From the NCBI GenBank assembly GCA_019307665.1, contig JAFDJC010000126.1, positions 1 to 8,795 of the forward strand: a stretch of DNA of 8,795 nucleotides, given 5' to 3'. A model generated the notes under the pieces. That model was not told the DNA's origin, did no database searches, and was given only the letters and a program-made list of their open reading frames with translations. Shown piece after piece: positions 1-5,750 of the stretch (position 1 is its first letter; each line of letters starts with the position of its first letter). Both the position numbers and the translations under genes were made by a program. Source of the stretch: Deltaproteobacteria bacterium (GTDB taxonomy: Bacteria; Desulfobacterota; Desulfobacteria; Desulfobacterales; SURF-7).

Positions 1-114
1 ATGCCGACGGTGCATTTTCACAGCGCTCTATGCGGCCTAGGGGGGTCTCACTCAAGCCTGCTTTTGTTGCAAGCGTTGCCATTGTCCAGCCTCGCTGTCG
101 CCGGAAATATCTAA
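1..114. other. GC-rich edge fragment, possible end of a truncated gene or repeat
   Basis: This stretch is clearly richer in G and C than the next 350 bases, and the change at about position 105-115 is abrupt. On the plus strand the first frame is open from base 1 to a TAA at 112-114 (37 codons, Leu-rich), which could be the tail of a gene entering from the left. On the minus strand an ATG at 82-80 opens a frame that runs off the left edge (27 codons, beginning MATLATKAG), with a GAGG about 9 bases upstream. A second short minus frame ends at a TGA near 61. Several frames being open at once is also what a non-coding repeat or mobile-element remnant could look like. A weak AT-only hairpin (105-119, loop 3) followed by three T lies just past the plus-strand stop. 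I cannot choose between these readings. Confidence 0.25.
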
Positions 115-464
115 TATTTTTTCCAATGAAAGTCAGATCTTTTTTCATGATGTAAAGTGTTTTTACTCATTTTTTTAGCTTGCAGCTAAATTAATGGACA
201 AAAAATCAATTGTATTCACTGAAAACGATTCTTTTGATTAATTGTTTTGAGAGTATTTATTTATAACTAAATAGTTTTAATATTGTCAATATCTAAGTTG
301 ATTTTTTAATAAGATGACTAAAAAATTCTACAATAATACATATTTTTAGTTCTTGCTCGATTTTTTTCGATTGGTTTTTACGAATTGAGCGAATTCTTAA
401 AATGGTGAAAAAAAGGAGTGGTAAAAAGTATAAAAATGCTGCGGAGAACAGTTGCCTTATTCAT
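115..464. other. AT-rich intergenic region, no gene seen
   Basis: This is about 350 bases of strongly AT-rich DNA between the edge fragment and the end of the minus-strand zinc-ribbon gene. No reading frame with protein-like composition or a ribosome binding site is visible. An open frame starting at 402 on the plus strand runs into the opposite-strand gene and looks like chance. The only structure noted is an 8-bp inverted repeat (317-324 with 343-350, loop 18), made almost entirely of A and T and with no obvious role. No GC-stem-plus-T-run terminator was found for the minus-strand gene that ends at 465. Confidence 0.5.
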
Positions 465-914
465 CTATACAGATTCCTTAATTTCCTCTACTCTTTTGGA
501 GATATCCCTGACATTCATTCTTCGATGATCTACCCACCATTTTGCATCTGTTTTTTCCTGCCACTCCCTGAGAAACATTTCAAATGCTTTATCTGATAAT
601 GCCTTGGCACCATCATTTTCAAATTTCAGGCTTTTTTTCAGATAATCAACCTTGCTAATCATTTCTCCTCGTATCTTAACCGCCCATGAAACCATTTTTT
701 GAGAGCCTTCAAGATCAGCAAATCCAATGGCCTGGTGTTCTTCAACCAGTTCTGCCGTCTGTTTTTTAAAATACTCTTTTTTACATTTTTCACAATACCA
801 GTATTTCTTATCCACAAGAAAAAGATTTTTCTCGTGGCTTTCGAAAAGCTGTACCTTAAATTTTGTCCGGCATGTCCGGCATTTCACATCATAAGAATAT
901 ATGTCTTCGGTCAT
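465..914 (-). CDS. Hypothetical zinc-ribbon protein
   Basis: This is a 149-residue protein of unknown function. Its N-terminal third holds two CxxC knuckles, C12/C15 and C41/C44, separated by 25 residues, the spacing of a small zinc ribbon that probably binds one zinc ion. The remaining 100 residues are charged, helix-prone and rich in Lys and Glu, with several Trp (a WQEK and a KWW segment) and no family I recognise. There is no signal peptide or membrane segment, so a cytoplasmic location is expected. The start is the ATG at 914, preceded by AGGAT about 9 bases upstream. It lies 42 bp after the lipoprotein gene on the same strand and may be the last gene of the etfB-etfA side, but the two genes do not explain each other. 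The protein could bind nucleic acid or another protein; nothing in the sequence decides this. Confidence 0.7.
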   Translation of the reverse strand: MTEDIYSYDVKCRTCRTKFKVQLFESHEKNLFLVDKKYWYCEKCKKEYFKKQTAELVEEHQAIGFADLEGSQKMVSWAVKIRGEMISKVDYLKKSLKFENDGAKALSDKAFEMFLREWQEKTDAKWWVDHRRMNVRDISKRVEEIKESV

Positions 915-956
915 TTTTTAATATCCTGAATAAAGGTTGGAATAGAAGAGAAAACG

Positions 957-1673
957 TCAGTCCCTTTCAATCGGCTGATAAAAAACACGAAGATTGGCGA
1001 TTTTTAATGAGCCGCTCGTATATTGCAACGATATTCTGAAAATGGTCTGTTTCGATTCGTCTTTTTGTATAAGGTTTGCACGGAGTCTTCGCCATTCCCT
1101 ATTTTGATAAATATAGCTTTCATCAATATCAGGACCTGAGTAATTTTCTCCCTCATCATGATTCACATCACTTCCCCTGTCCTGGTTGAAAATTTGAAAT
1201 TTACCCGAATCTTTTATAGCGCCTGACATAATATTTTTTGCGAACACATCTGCCTCCATTTTAAATCTTCCGGTTTTATAAAAAACAGCAAATATATTAG
1301 TGTGACCATCGCTGTCCTTCCGAAAAATTTCAACGTATCTGTTCTGATCGTTCTTATTCTCAGGGAACAGCACCTCTCCCGGTGAACCATCAATGTCAAA
1401 TATTCGCCAATCCAACTCATCGGTAATATCTTTCCAGTCTTTCCCGGGCAGTGGTGGAAGTGTTTTTTTATACCGTTTTCCAAGAGATATTTTCGCCACC
1501 TCATCGTTATGGATATCACTCCATTTGACTGGAGCCATTGGGTTTGAGTGCCCTTTGGCTTTAAGATTCGATTTAGCGGACGAACCGTCTGTTGCGCATC
1601 CATTAAGGCAGAAAAATGTCATGAGAACAGCAATTATAATGATTGCAGACGCAAAAGATTTATGGGTTTTCAT
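957..1673 (-). CDS. Putative lipoprotein of unknown function
   Basis: This 238-residue protein has a clear lipoprotein signal: basic start (MKTHK), a hydrophobic core at about residues 8-23, and the lipobox L23-N24-G25-C26. Cleavage before C26 would leave a lipidated mature protein of 213 residues. Ala follows the Cys, which under the E. coli +2 rule favours outer-membrane sorting; whether that rule holds here is inference. The mature part is soluble and hydrophilic, with many aromatic and acidic residues and alternating patterns suggesting beta structure, and it matches no family I recognise. The start is the ATG at 1673, with AGGGA about 11 bases upstream. The gene follows etfA on the same strand after an 85-bp gap containing two competing inverted repeats, so it may have its own promoter and may not belong functionally with the ETF. 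Confidence 0.75.
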   Translation of the reverse strand: MKTHKSFASAIIIIAVLMTFFCLNGCATDGSSAKSNLKAKGHSNPMAPVKWSDIHNDEVAKISLGKRYKKTLPPLPGKDWKDITDELDWRIFDIDGSPGEVLFPENKNDQNRYVEIFRKDSDGHTNIFAVFYKTGRFKMEADVFAKNIMSGAIKDSGKFQIFNQDRGSDVNHDEGENYSGPDIDESYIYQNREWRRLRANLIQKDESKQTIFRISLQYTSGSLKIANLRVFYQPIERD

Positions 1674-1697
1674 TACCTGAATGTCCCTTTTTATTGG

Positions 1698-1737
1698 TAA
1701 GCAGAGACTTCTATTCAGACACTATTTTGTCTGCTTA
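1698..1737. repeat. Two mutually exclusive inverted repeats between etfA and the lipoprotein gene
   Basis: TAAGCAGA at 1698-1705 pairs with TCTGCTTA at 1730-1737 (8 bp, long loop). Inside it, CAGACA at 1716-1721 pairs with TGTCTG at 1728-1733 (6 bp, loop of 6). The right arms overlap at 1730-1733, so the two hairpins cannot form together. No T-run follows on either strand, so neither is a normal Rho-independent terminator. The element could be a protein-binding site, a weak processing hairpin or chance. Confidence 0.3.
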
Positions 1738-1758
1738 GTCAAGAAAATTTGATGGCTT

Positions 1759-2748
1759 CTAACCTATTTGCATTTTGTCGATCAGGATTGGAAGAAACGT
1801 TGTTAGATCTTCGACAATGCCGTAATCTGCGATTGAGAAGATGACTGCCCGTGGATCTTTGTTAATGGCGATAATCATCTGTGAGTTTTTAATGCCGGCA
1901 ATGTGCTGGGCTGACCCTGAAATGCCGCAAGCCATGTAAAGTTTTGGCGCGACCTTTTTCCCGGTTTCGCCAATCTGTTTCGAGTGGGATAGCCATCCCA
2001 TGTCACATGCTATTCTTGAAGCCCCAACAGCAGCGTTTTTCAAAAGAGACGCCACATCCCTTGCAAGGTCAACGTTTTCAGCCTTTCCTACTCCCATTCC
2101 AACAGATACGATCACATCCGCTTCTTCAAGGGAGTTGTCACTGTCATCCATGGATGTGAGTTGTAGTGGGATAAATCCAATGGATTCGTCAGATTCATAA
2201 GGCAGGTTCTTCACGGTTACTTTACCCGGTTTTAACGGTGTCCGGTCTTCATTGGCATTGTCGAAGGCTCCCGGCACAACCGTCAATATTGTCCGACCTC
2301 CGTGACCTTTTATGTCCATTACAAATTTACCGTTGAAAATAGAACGTCTGAACAGGGGAGTGTTGTTTTTATACTTCAGGGATTCGATATTTGTTATGCA
2401 TGAGGCCTGTAAGGCATGTGACAGAAAGGCTGCTGTCTGACACCCCCTGGGTGTGTGGGTCAGGCAGATGTATAAAGGGTCAACCTCATTTATTATATTG
2501 TAAAGACCCTTTGAAAGCAGTTCAGGGTTTGGAAGAAGAAGACGGTGGTCTTCAAGGGCGATAACATCAATACCTGTAGCTTCTGCCGCAGCCTTTGCCT
2601 GTAATTGAATGTCCTGTCCTGCCATTATAATTATGATTTTTGCCCGGCTGCCGGGAAAGAGTTCTTCTGCAAACCGGACAAGGTCTTCCAGGGGTTGAAC
2701 AGGCCTGTTGTTAATAGTTTCAGATATAAGTAGAACAGTTGGCGTCAT
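1759..2748 (-). CDS. etfA: Electron transfer flavoprotein, alpha subunit
   Basis: This is the FAD-carrying subunit of a heterodimeric electron transfer flavoprotein, a soluble carrier that takes electrons from acyl-CoA dehydrogenases and passes them to a membrane or iron-sulfur oxidoreductase. At 329 residues it has normal length. Residues 1 to about 200 form the variable N-terminal domain. The C-terminal FAD domain is very clear: GASR at 242-245, QIGETGKK from 258, APKLY at 267-271, GISGSAQH at 275-282, AINKDP at 294-299 and ADYGIVEDL at 307-315. One usually conserved element differs: the family's SGGRG is SVGMG here (215-219), replacing the Arg with M218. The start is the ATG at 2748, with AAGAG about 8 bases upstream. 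It lies 14 bp after etfB and is surely co-transcribed with it. The divergent acyl-CoA dehydrogenase is an obvious candidate partner. Confidence 0.95.
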   Translation of the reverse strand: MTPTVLLISETINNRPVQPLEDLVRFAEELFPGSRAKIIIIMAGQDIQLQAKAAAEATGIDVIALEDHRLLLPNPELLSKGLYNIINEVDPLYICLTHTPRGCQTAAFLSHALQASCITNIESLKYKNNTPLFRRSIFNGKFVMDIKGHGGRTILTVVPGAFDNANEDRTPLKPGKVTVKNLPYESDESIGFIPLQLTSMDDSDNSLEEADVIVSVGMGVGKAENVDLARDVASLLKNAAVGASRIACDMGWLSHSKQIGETGKKVAPKLYMACGISGSAQHIAGIKNSQMIIAINKDPRAVIFSIADYGIVEDLTTFLPILIDKMQIG

Positions 2749-2762
2749 AGTAAAACTCTTTT

Positions 2763-3566
2763 TTACTTAATAAGCGTTTTTTCACGTAAAATACCCAAAA
2801 GCCTTTCAGCCTTTTCATCTGCTGTGCCGTCTATCATCGTGCAGTCAGTAGCCCTCTCGGGGAAAGAGATGGAAAAGACAGTATCGCCTTTTTTTCCGGG
2901 CGAAAATTTATCAGAATCATCCGAATCAATGGTTAATATTTTCTGCGATTTTGAGCGGAGCATGTTGGAAAGCGACGGGTAGCGGGGGTGATTTATGCCT
3001 GACTGGATGGTCAGAAGTGCAGGCAGTTCCAGGATAGCCTTTTCCGACATCCCGCCTTCCATTTCACAGTCTGCGGTAACGGTCTTTTCTTCACGATTAA
3101 GTTCTTCTTTGATAACAGATACAGCGCACGGGATGCAAAGAGAGGCCGCAATAAGAGGGCCGACCATGCAATGCATGCCATCTTCAGACATAACACCGGC
3201 GAATATCAGGTCAAATTGCTTCGGTGCTGCGTATTCAGCAATAAGAGATGAAACGGTGTGTGAATCGATATAGCCCGGATCATATTGAGGTTCCGGATAG
3301 TTGATATGGATTGCATTGTCAGCACCTTTTCCGAGCGCCCTTTTAAGTGTGTCTTTTACTCTGTCAGGGCCTACCGACACCACATCGACGGAAACATCCG
3401 GGAACCTTTCTTTTATCAGCACAGCTTCTTCCAGTGCGTATTCATCAAAACGATTCATCCTGTATTCGATTGAGCCGTCATCATCTGCAATCCACTTTTT
3501 TTCGGTATTGATTTCAAGGGCAGATGCTGACTCCAAGACCTGTTTTATGCATACAAGTATTTTCAT
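2763..3566 (-). CDS. etfB: Electron transfer flavoprotein, beta subunit
   Basis: This is the partner subunit of EtfA; in classical ETFs it holds AMP and contacts the dehydrogenase. With the ATG at 3566 it is 267 residues and begins MKILVCIKQV, the typical EtfB start. An in-frame TTG at 3602 would add 12 Lys/Asn-rich residues that do not look like the family and is rejected. Recognisable parts are NRFDEYALEEA at 38-48, the central GPLIA region (136-140), the EGG-to-LPALLT stretch at 170-186 that corresponds to the ETF-beta signature, and PRYPSL at 194-199. The nucleotide loop reads AGVMSEDGMHCMVGP (123-137); the usual (D/A)GDxxQVGP-type sequence is altered, Cys133-Met134 standing where Gln normally occurs. 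The protein may therefore bind its nucleotide differently from both AMP-type and electron-bifurcating ETFs. It is the first gene of the minus-strand cluster and is divergent from the phosphatase operon. Confidence 0.93.
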   Translation of the reverse strand: MKILVCIKQVLESASALEINTEKKWIADDDGSIEYRMNRFDEYALEEAVLIKERFPDVSVDVVSVGPDRVKDTLKRALGKGADNAIHINYPEPQYDPGYIDSHTVSSLIAEYAAPKQFDLIFAGVMSEDGMHCMVGPLIAASLCIPCAVSVIKEELNREEKTVTADCEMEGGMSEKAILELPALLTIQSGINHPRYPSLSNMLRSKSQKILTIDSDDSDKFSPGKKGDTVFSISFPERATDCTMIDGTADEKAERLLGILREKTLIK

Positions 3567-3612
3567 ATTTTTTCTTTTAGCATTAGTTGCGATTAATTTC
3601 AAGGTAAAAAAT

Positions 3613-3622
3613 CGAGCGCTCG
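3613..3622. promoter_or_regulatory. Perfect palindrome, candidate TetR-family operator
   Basis: CGAGCGCTCG is a perfect 10-bp palindrome and the most GC-rich patch in an otherwise AT-rich control region. Looser symmetry extends outward (A-run on the left, T-run on the right). Relative to a minus-strand -10 at 3645-3640 it would sit at about +10 to +20 of the etfB transcript, a classical repressor position. For the plus-strand promoter it lies just upstream of the -35. TetR-type operators often have such an inverted core, but the assignment to the local TetR gene is inference. Confidence 0.4.
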
Positions 3623-3650
3623 CTATATTTTTCTTGACAATTATAAGTAA
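3622..3650 (-). promoter_or_regulatory. Promoter-like elements for etfBA
   Basis: On the minus strand a consensus TATAAT lies at 3645-3640, overlapping the plus-strand -35, but its best upstream -35 (TTCATT near 3667) is poor. An alternative is TTACTT (3650-3645), a 17-bp spacer, and TATAGC (3627-3622), which abuts the palindrome. Either would start transcription 50-70 bases before the etfB ATG. The two strands' promoters physically overlap, so simultaneous use is unlikely. Confidence 0.35.
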
Positions 3651-3660
3651 CCGGTATACT
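3634..3660 (+). promoter_or_regulatory. Sigma70-like promoter for the phosphatase-led operon
   Basis: A consensus -35 TTGACA (3634-3639) is followed by TATACT (3655-3660), a five-of-six match to the -10. The spacer is 15 bp, shorter than the optimal 17, so the promoter may be weak or factor-dependent. Transcription would begin near 3667 and give a leader of about 147 bases before the ATG at 3814. Confidence 0.45.
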
Positions 3661-3690
3661 CAATGAAAAGTATCTTCTCAAAAAAATAGG

Positions 3691-3813
3691 GAGGGGCAAG
3701 GGTGTCGCATTTATAAATAGCTGACTGCCTGAGCAAAGCGAGTTTCAGATATTGATAAATACGATATCCTTGGTCTGGGCTTATTGAGAAGTTACAATGA
3801 AAACAGGGAAAAA
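3691..3813 (+). repeat. Leader repeat, copy 1 (split by about 80 bp)
   Basis: GAGGGGCAAGG at 3691-3701 and an ATTGAGAAG-TTAC-AATGAAAACAG-GAAA-like block at 3783-3813 recur in the same order upstream of the DUF362 gene (7552-7562 and 7565-7595). In this copy the two blocks are separated by about 81 bases (3702-3782); in the other copy by only two. The second block runs directly into the phosphatase start codon and includes its AGGGA ribosome binding site. Confidence 0.45.
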
Positions 3814-4512
3814 ATGAGCACTCTTTTTATGATAAGACATGGGCAGGCATCATTCGGCAAGGAAAATTATGATGAGCTGTCAGACCTGGGAAGGCGTCAA
3901 TCGCGTATTCTTGGGAAAAATTTTATGAGTTCAGGTATACTGCTTGATGCGATATATTCGGGAACTCTTGCAAGGCAATCTGAAACTGTCAGGGAATTCT
4001 TATCCGCATATGGGTCCGGAGGTATTAAGCTTCCGAAAATTTTGAAAACCGATGCGTTTAATGAACATGATTCCGAGGGCGTTCTAAGAGGGCTTATTCC
4101 TGTTTTTATTAAAGAGAATCCCGGGTTTGAAAAAGATGTCGAAAGAATGCTTGATGATAACCGCTCGTTCCAGAAGGTTTTTGAAGCTGTTATGTTAAGG
4201 TGGGTGTCAAACGACTATGACAATCCTGAACTGAGAAAATGGGAGGACTTTATCTTCCAGGTTGAGCAGGGAATTAAAAATATTATGGCAAACAGTGACA
4301 GGGGAAAAAATGTTGCTCTTTTTACATCAGGAGGGCCTATTGCCGTTGCTGTGCGTAAGGCGCTTAATCTTACAAACACAGATACAATAAAAGTAAGCTG
4401 GCAGGTGGTCAATACATCAGTATCCTGTTTTAAATATACCAAAAACCGATTTATGCTTTCTACATTTAATGAGCATGCACATTTTGAAAAAGGACTTATA
4501 ACTTACCGCTGA
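3814..4512 (+). CDS. RHG-superfamily (phosphoglycerate-mutase-like) phosphatase
   Basis: This 232-residue protein belongs to the histidine phosphatase superfamily, whose members form a phosphohistidine intermediate on the His of an RHG motif. RHGQ is at 8-11 (nucleophile H9), the second conserved Arg corresponds to R54 in the LARQSET segment, and the acid is probably E84 in NEHD. The usual second catalytic His, in a late SHGG motif, is replaced: residues 171-174 read TSGG (S172). A conserved-looking C-terminal FNEHAHFE (218-225) offers H221 and H223. From memory, close relatives with TSGG and a similar LITYR end are common beside ACAD and APH-kinase genes in proteobacteria. The ATG at 3814 with AGGGA upstream is chosen over an in-frame TTG at 3784, which lies in the repeated leader. 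It is first in the operon, 16 bp before the dehydrogenase. The substrate is unknown; a phosphorylated acyl-CoA or acid is a reasonable guess. Confidence 0.85.
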   Translation: MSTLFMIRHGQASFGKENYDELSDLGRRQSRILGKNFMSSGILLDAIYSGTLARQSETVREFLSAYGSGGIKLPKILKTDAFNEHDSEGVLRGLIPVFIKENPGFEKDVERMLDDNRSFQKVFEAVMLRWVSNDYDNPELRKWEDFIFQVEQGIKNIMANSDRGKNVALFTSGGPIAVAVRKALNLTNTDTIKVSWQVVNTSVSCFKYTKNRFMLSTFNEHAHFEKGLITYR

Positions 4513-4528
4513 ATAAAGGAGGTCTTTC

Positions 4529-5731
4529 ATGGACTTTGAAATATCTGAAAAAATGCAGGTTATACTTGATATGATCAATGAGTTTGTCGACAAGGAACTG
4601 CTGCCCCTTGAGCCCGAATTTTTGAGTACCGAGTTTGTCGATATGCTTCCGGTGCTGGAAGAGAAACGACAGATGGTAAGAAAAATGGAACTGTGGGCTC
4701 CCAACCATCCAAAAGAGCTTGGCGGCATGGGCCTCAGCCTTCTTGAGCACGGTCTGATTTCCGAAGCCCTGGGCCGGTCACCGATAGGCCATTATGTGTT
4801 CGGCTGTCAGGCGCCGGATGCCGGAAACATAGAGATTCTTCACCTGCACGGGACTGAACAACAGAAAGAAGAATATCTAAAGCCGCTTGTTGAAGGAAAG
4901 ATCCGCAGCTGTTTTTCCATGACGGAAGTTGATATGCCGGGCTCCAATCCCGTAATGCTCGAGACAACAGCAGAAAAGGACGGGGATGATTATGTGATAA
5001 ACGGTCATAAATGGTATTCATCATCAGCGGACGGGTCGAAATTTTCTATTGTTATGGCGGTTACAAATCCTGAAGCCCCTCCCTATCTGCAGGCAAGCAT
5101 GATTATTGTTCCCACAGATACACCGGGGTTCAACCTTGTAAGGAATATTCCGGTTATGGGACACAAGGGGAGTGATTATGCAAGCCATGCCGAGATACTT
5201 TTCCAGTCATGCCGGGTACCGCAGAAAAATATTCTTGGAAATGAGGGCCACGGCTTTGTTATTGCCCAGGAACGTTTGGGGCCGGGAAGAATTCATCACT
5301 GCATGAGATGGCTCGGTATCTGCAGCAGGACTTTTGACCTGATGTGTAAACGGGCGAACGAGCGGAAGATAAGTCCTGACGGTAAAACCCTTGGGACACG
5401 TCAAATTATAAGAGCATGGATTGCCGAGTCTGCGGCGGAAATTCAGGCGGCAAGACTGATGACACTTCATGCTGCGTGGAAGATAGACAAAGTCGGAGCA
5501 AAAGAGGCGCGTTTCGATGTTTCGTTTATCAAGTTCATGGTGGCAAACACAATGCAGAGGGTAATAGACAGGGCTCTCCAGGTTCATGGGGGGCTGGGCA
5601 TGACTGACGATTGCATCATCGCCTTCTTCTACCGCCATGAACGTGCTGCAAGAATATACGATGGTGCGGACGAGGTACACAAAATGTCTGTTGCCAAAAA
5701 GATATTAAGGTCATATCAGGAAAACAAATGA
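4529..5731 (+). CDS. Acyl-CoA dehydrogenase, ACAD10/ACAD11-like subfamily
   Basis: This is a 400-residue flavoprotein of full family length: an N-terminal helical domain (1 to about 125), a middle beta domain starting with the FAD-contact SMTE (130-133) and including an INGHKWY segment, and a C-terminal helical domain. The stretch QERLGPGRIHHCMR (247-260) and the tail YDGADEVH (377-384) are typical of the ACAD10/11 and LvaC type rather than of medium-chain dehydrogenases. The position of the usual catalytic Glu is occupied by D378. In that subfamily the enzyme, working with an APH-like kinase, removes phosphate from a 4-phosphoacyl-CoA to give an enoyl-CoA; ordinary alpha,beta-dehydrogenation remains possible. 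The start is fixed by a strong AAAGGAGG (4515-4522) six bases before the ATG. The gene is 16 bp after the phosphatase and 19 bp before the TetR gene. The divergent EtfBA would be its natural redox partner. Confidence 0.92.
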   Translation: MDFEISEKMQVILDMINEFVDKELLPLEPEFLSTEFVDMLPVLEEKRQMVRKMELWAPNHPKELGGMGLSLLEHGLISEALGRSPIGHYVFGCQAPDAGNIEILHLHGTEQQKEEYLKPLVEGKIRSCFSMTEVDMPGSNPVMLETTAEKDGDDYVINGHKWYSSSADGSKFSIVMAVTNPEAPPYLQASMIIVPTDTPGFNLVRNIPVMGHKGSDYASHAEILFQSCRVPQKNILGNEGHGFVIAQERLGPGRIHHCMRWLGICSRTFDLMCKRANERKISPDGKTLGTRQIIRAWIAESAAEIQAARLMTLHAAWKIDKVGAKEARFDVSFIKFMVANTMQRVIDRALQVHGGLGMTDDCIIAFFYRHERAARIYDGADEVHKMSVAKKILRSYQENK

Positions 5732-5750
5732 CAGGCGGTTTGGTGACAAT

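Larger units (their letters stand above)
3567..3813. promoter_or_regulatory. Divergent control region between etfBA and the phosphatase-ACAD-TetR-kinase operon
   Basis: This is the only long divergent gap in the window (247 bp). It holds promoter-like elements for both strands within about 50 bp (3622-3660), a perfect palindrome at 3613-3622, and then a 150-base leader ahead of the phosphatase gene. The leader contains an imperfect hairpin at about 3722-3749 and two segments repeated upstream of the DUF362 gene. A TetR-family regulator encoded in the right-hand operon is the natural candidate to act here. That link is inferred from gene arrangement. Confidence 0.6.

Noticed and set aside
317..350. 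8-bp inverted repeat ACTAAAAA/TTTTTAGT
   Set aside because: It is almost all A and T in an AT-rich region with an 18-base loop; chance is likely.
402..596. 64-codon plus-strand frame
   Set aside because: It overlaps the better-supported minus-strand zinc-ribbon gene by more than half, is rich in Phe, Tyr and Pro like an antisense shadow, and resembles no protein family.
3567..3602. 12-residue upstream extension of EtfB from a TTG codon
   Set aside because: The added residues are Lys/Asn-rich and unlike EtfB; the ATG at 3566 gives the canonical MKILVCIKQV start.
3748..3770. GATAT...ATATC repeat in the phosphatase leader as an operator
   Set aside because: The arms are only 5 bp, AT-rich, and the symmetry is no better than expected in this region.
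3784..3813. TTG start for the phosphatase
   Set aside because: The segment is part of the duplicated leader, and the ATG at 3814 has an AGGGA site and puts RHG at the normal distance from the N-terminus.
5207..5680. 157-codon minus-strand frame inside the dehydrogenase gene
   Set aside because: It is the antisense shadow of a strongly conserved enzyme, with Cys/His-rich random-looking composition and no ribosome binding site.
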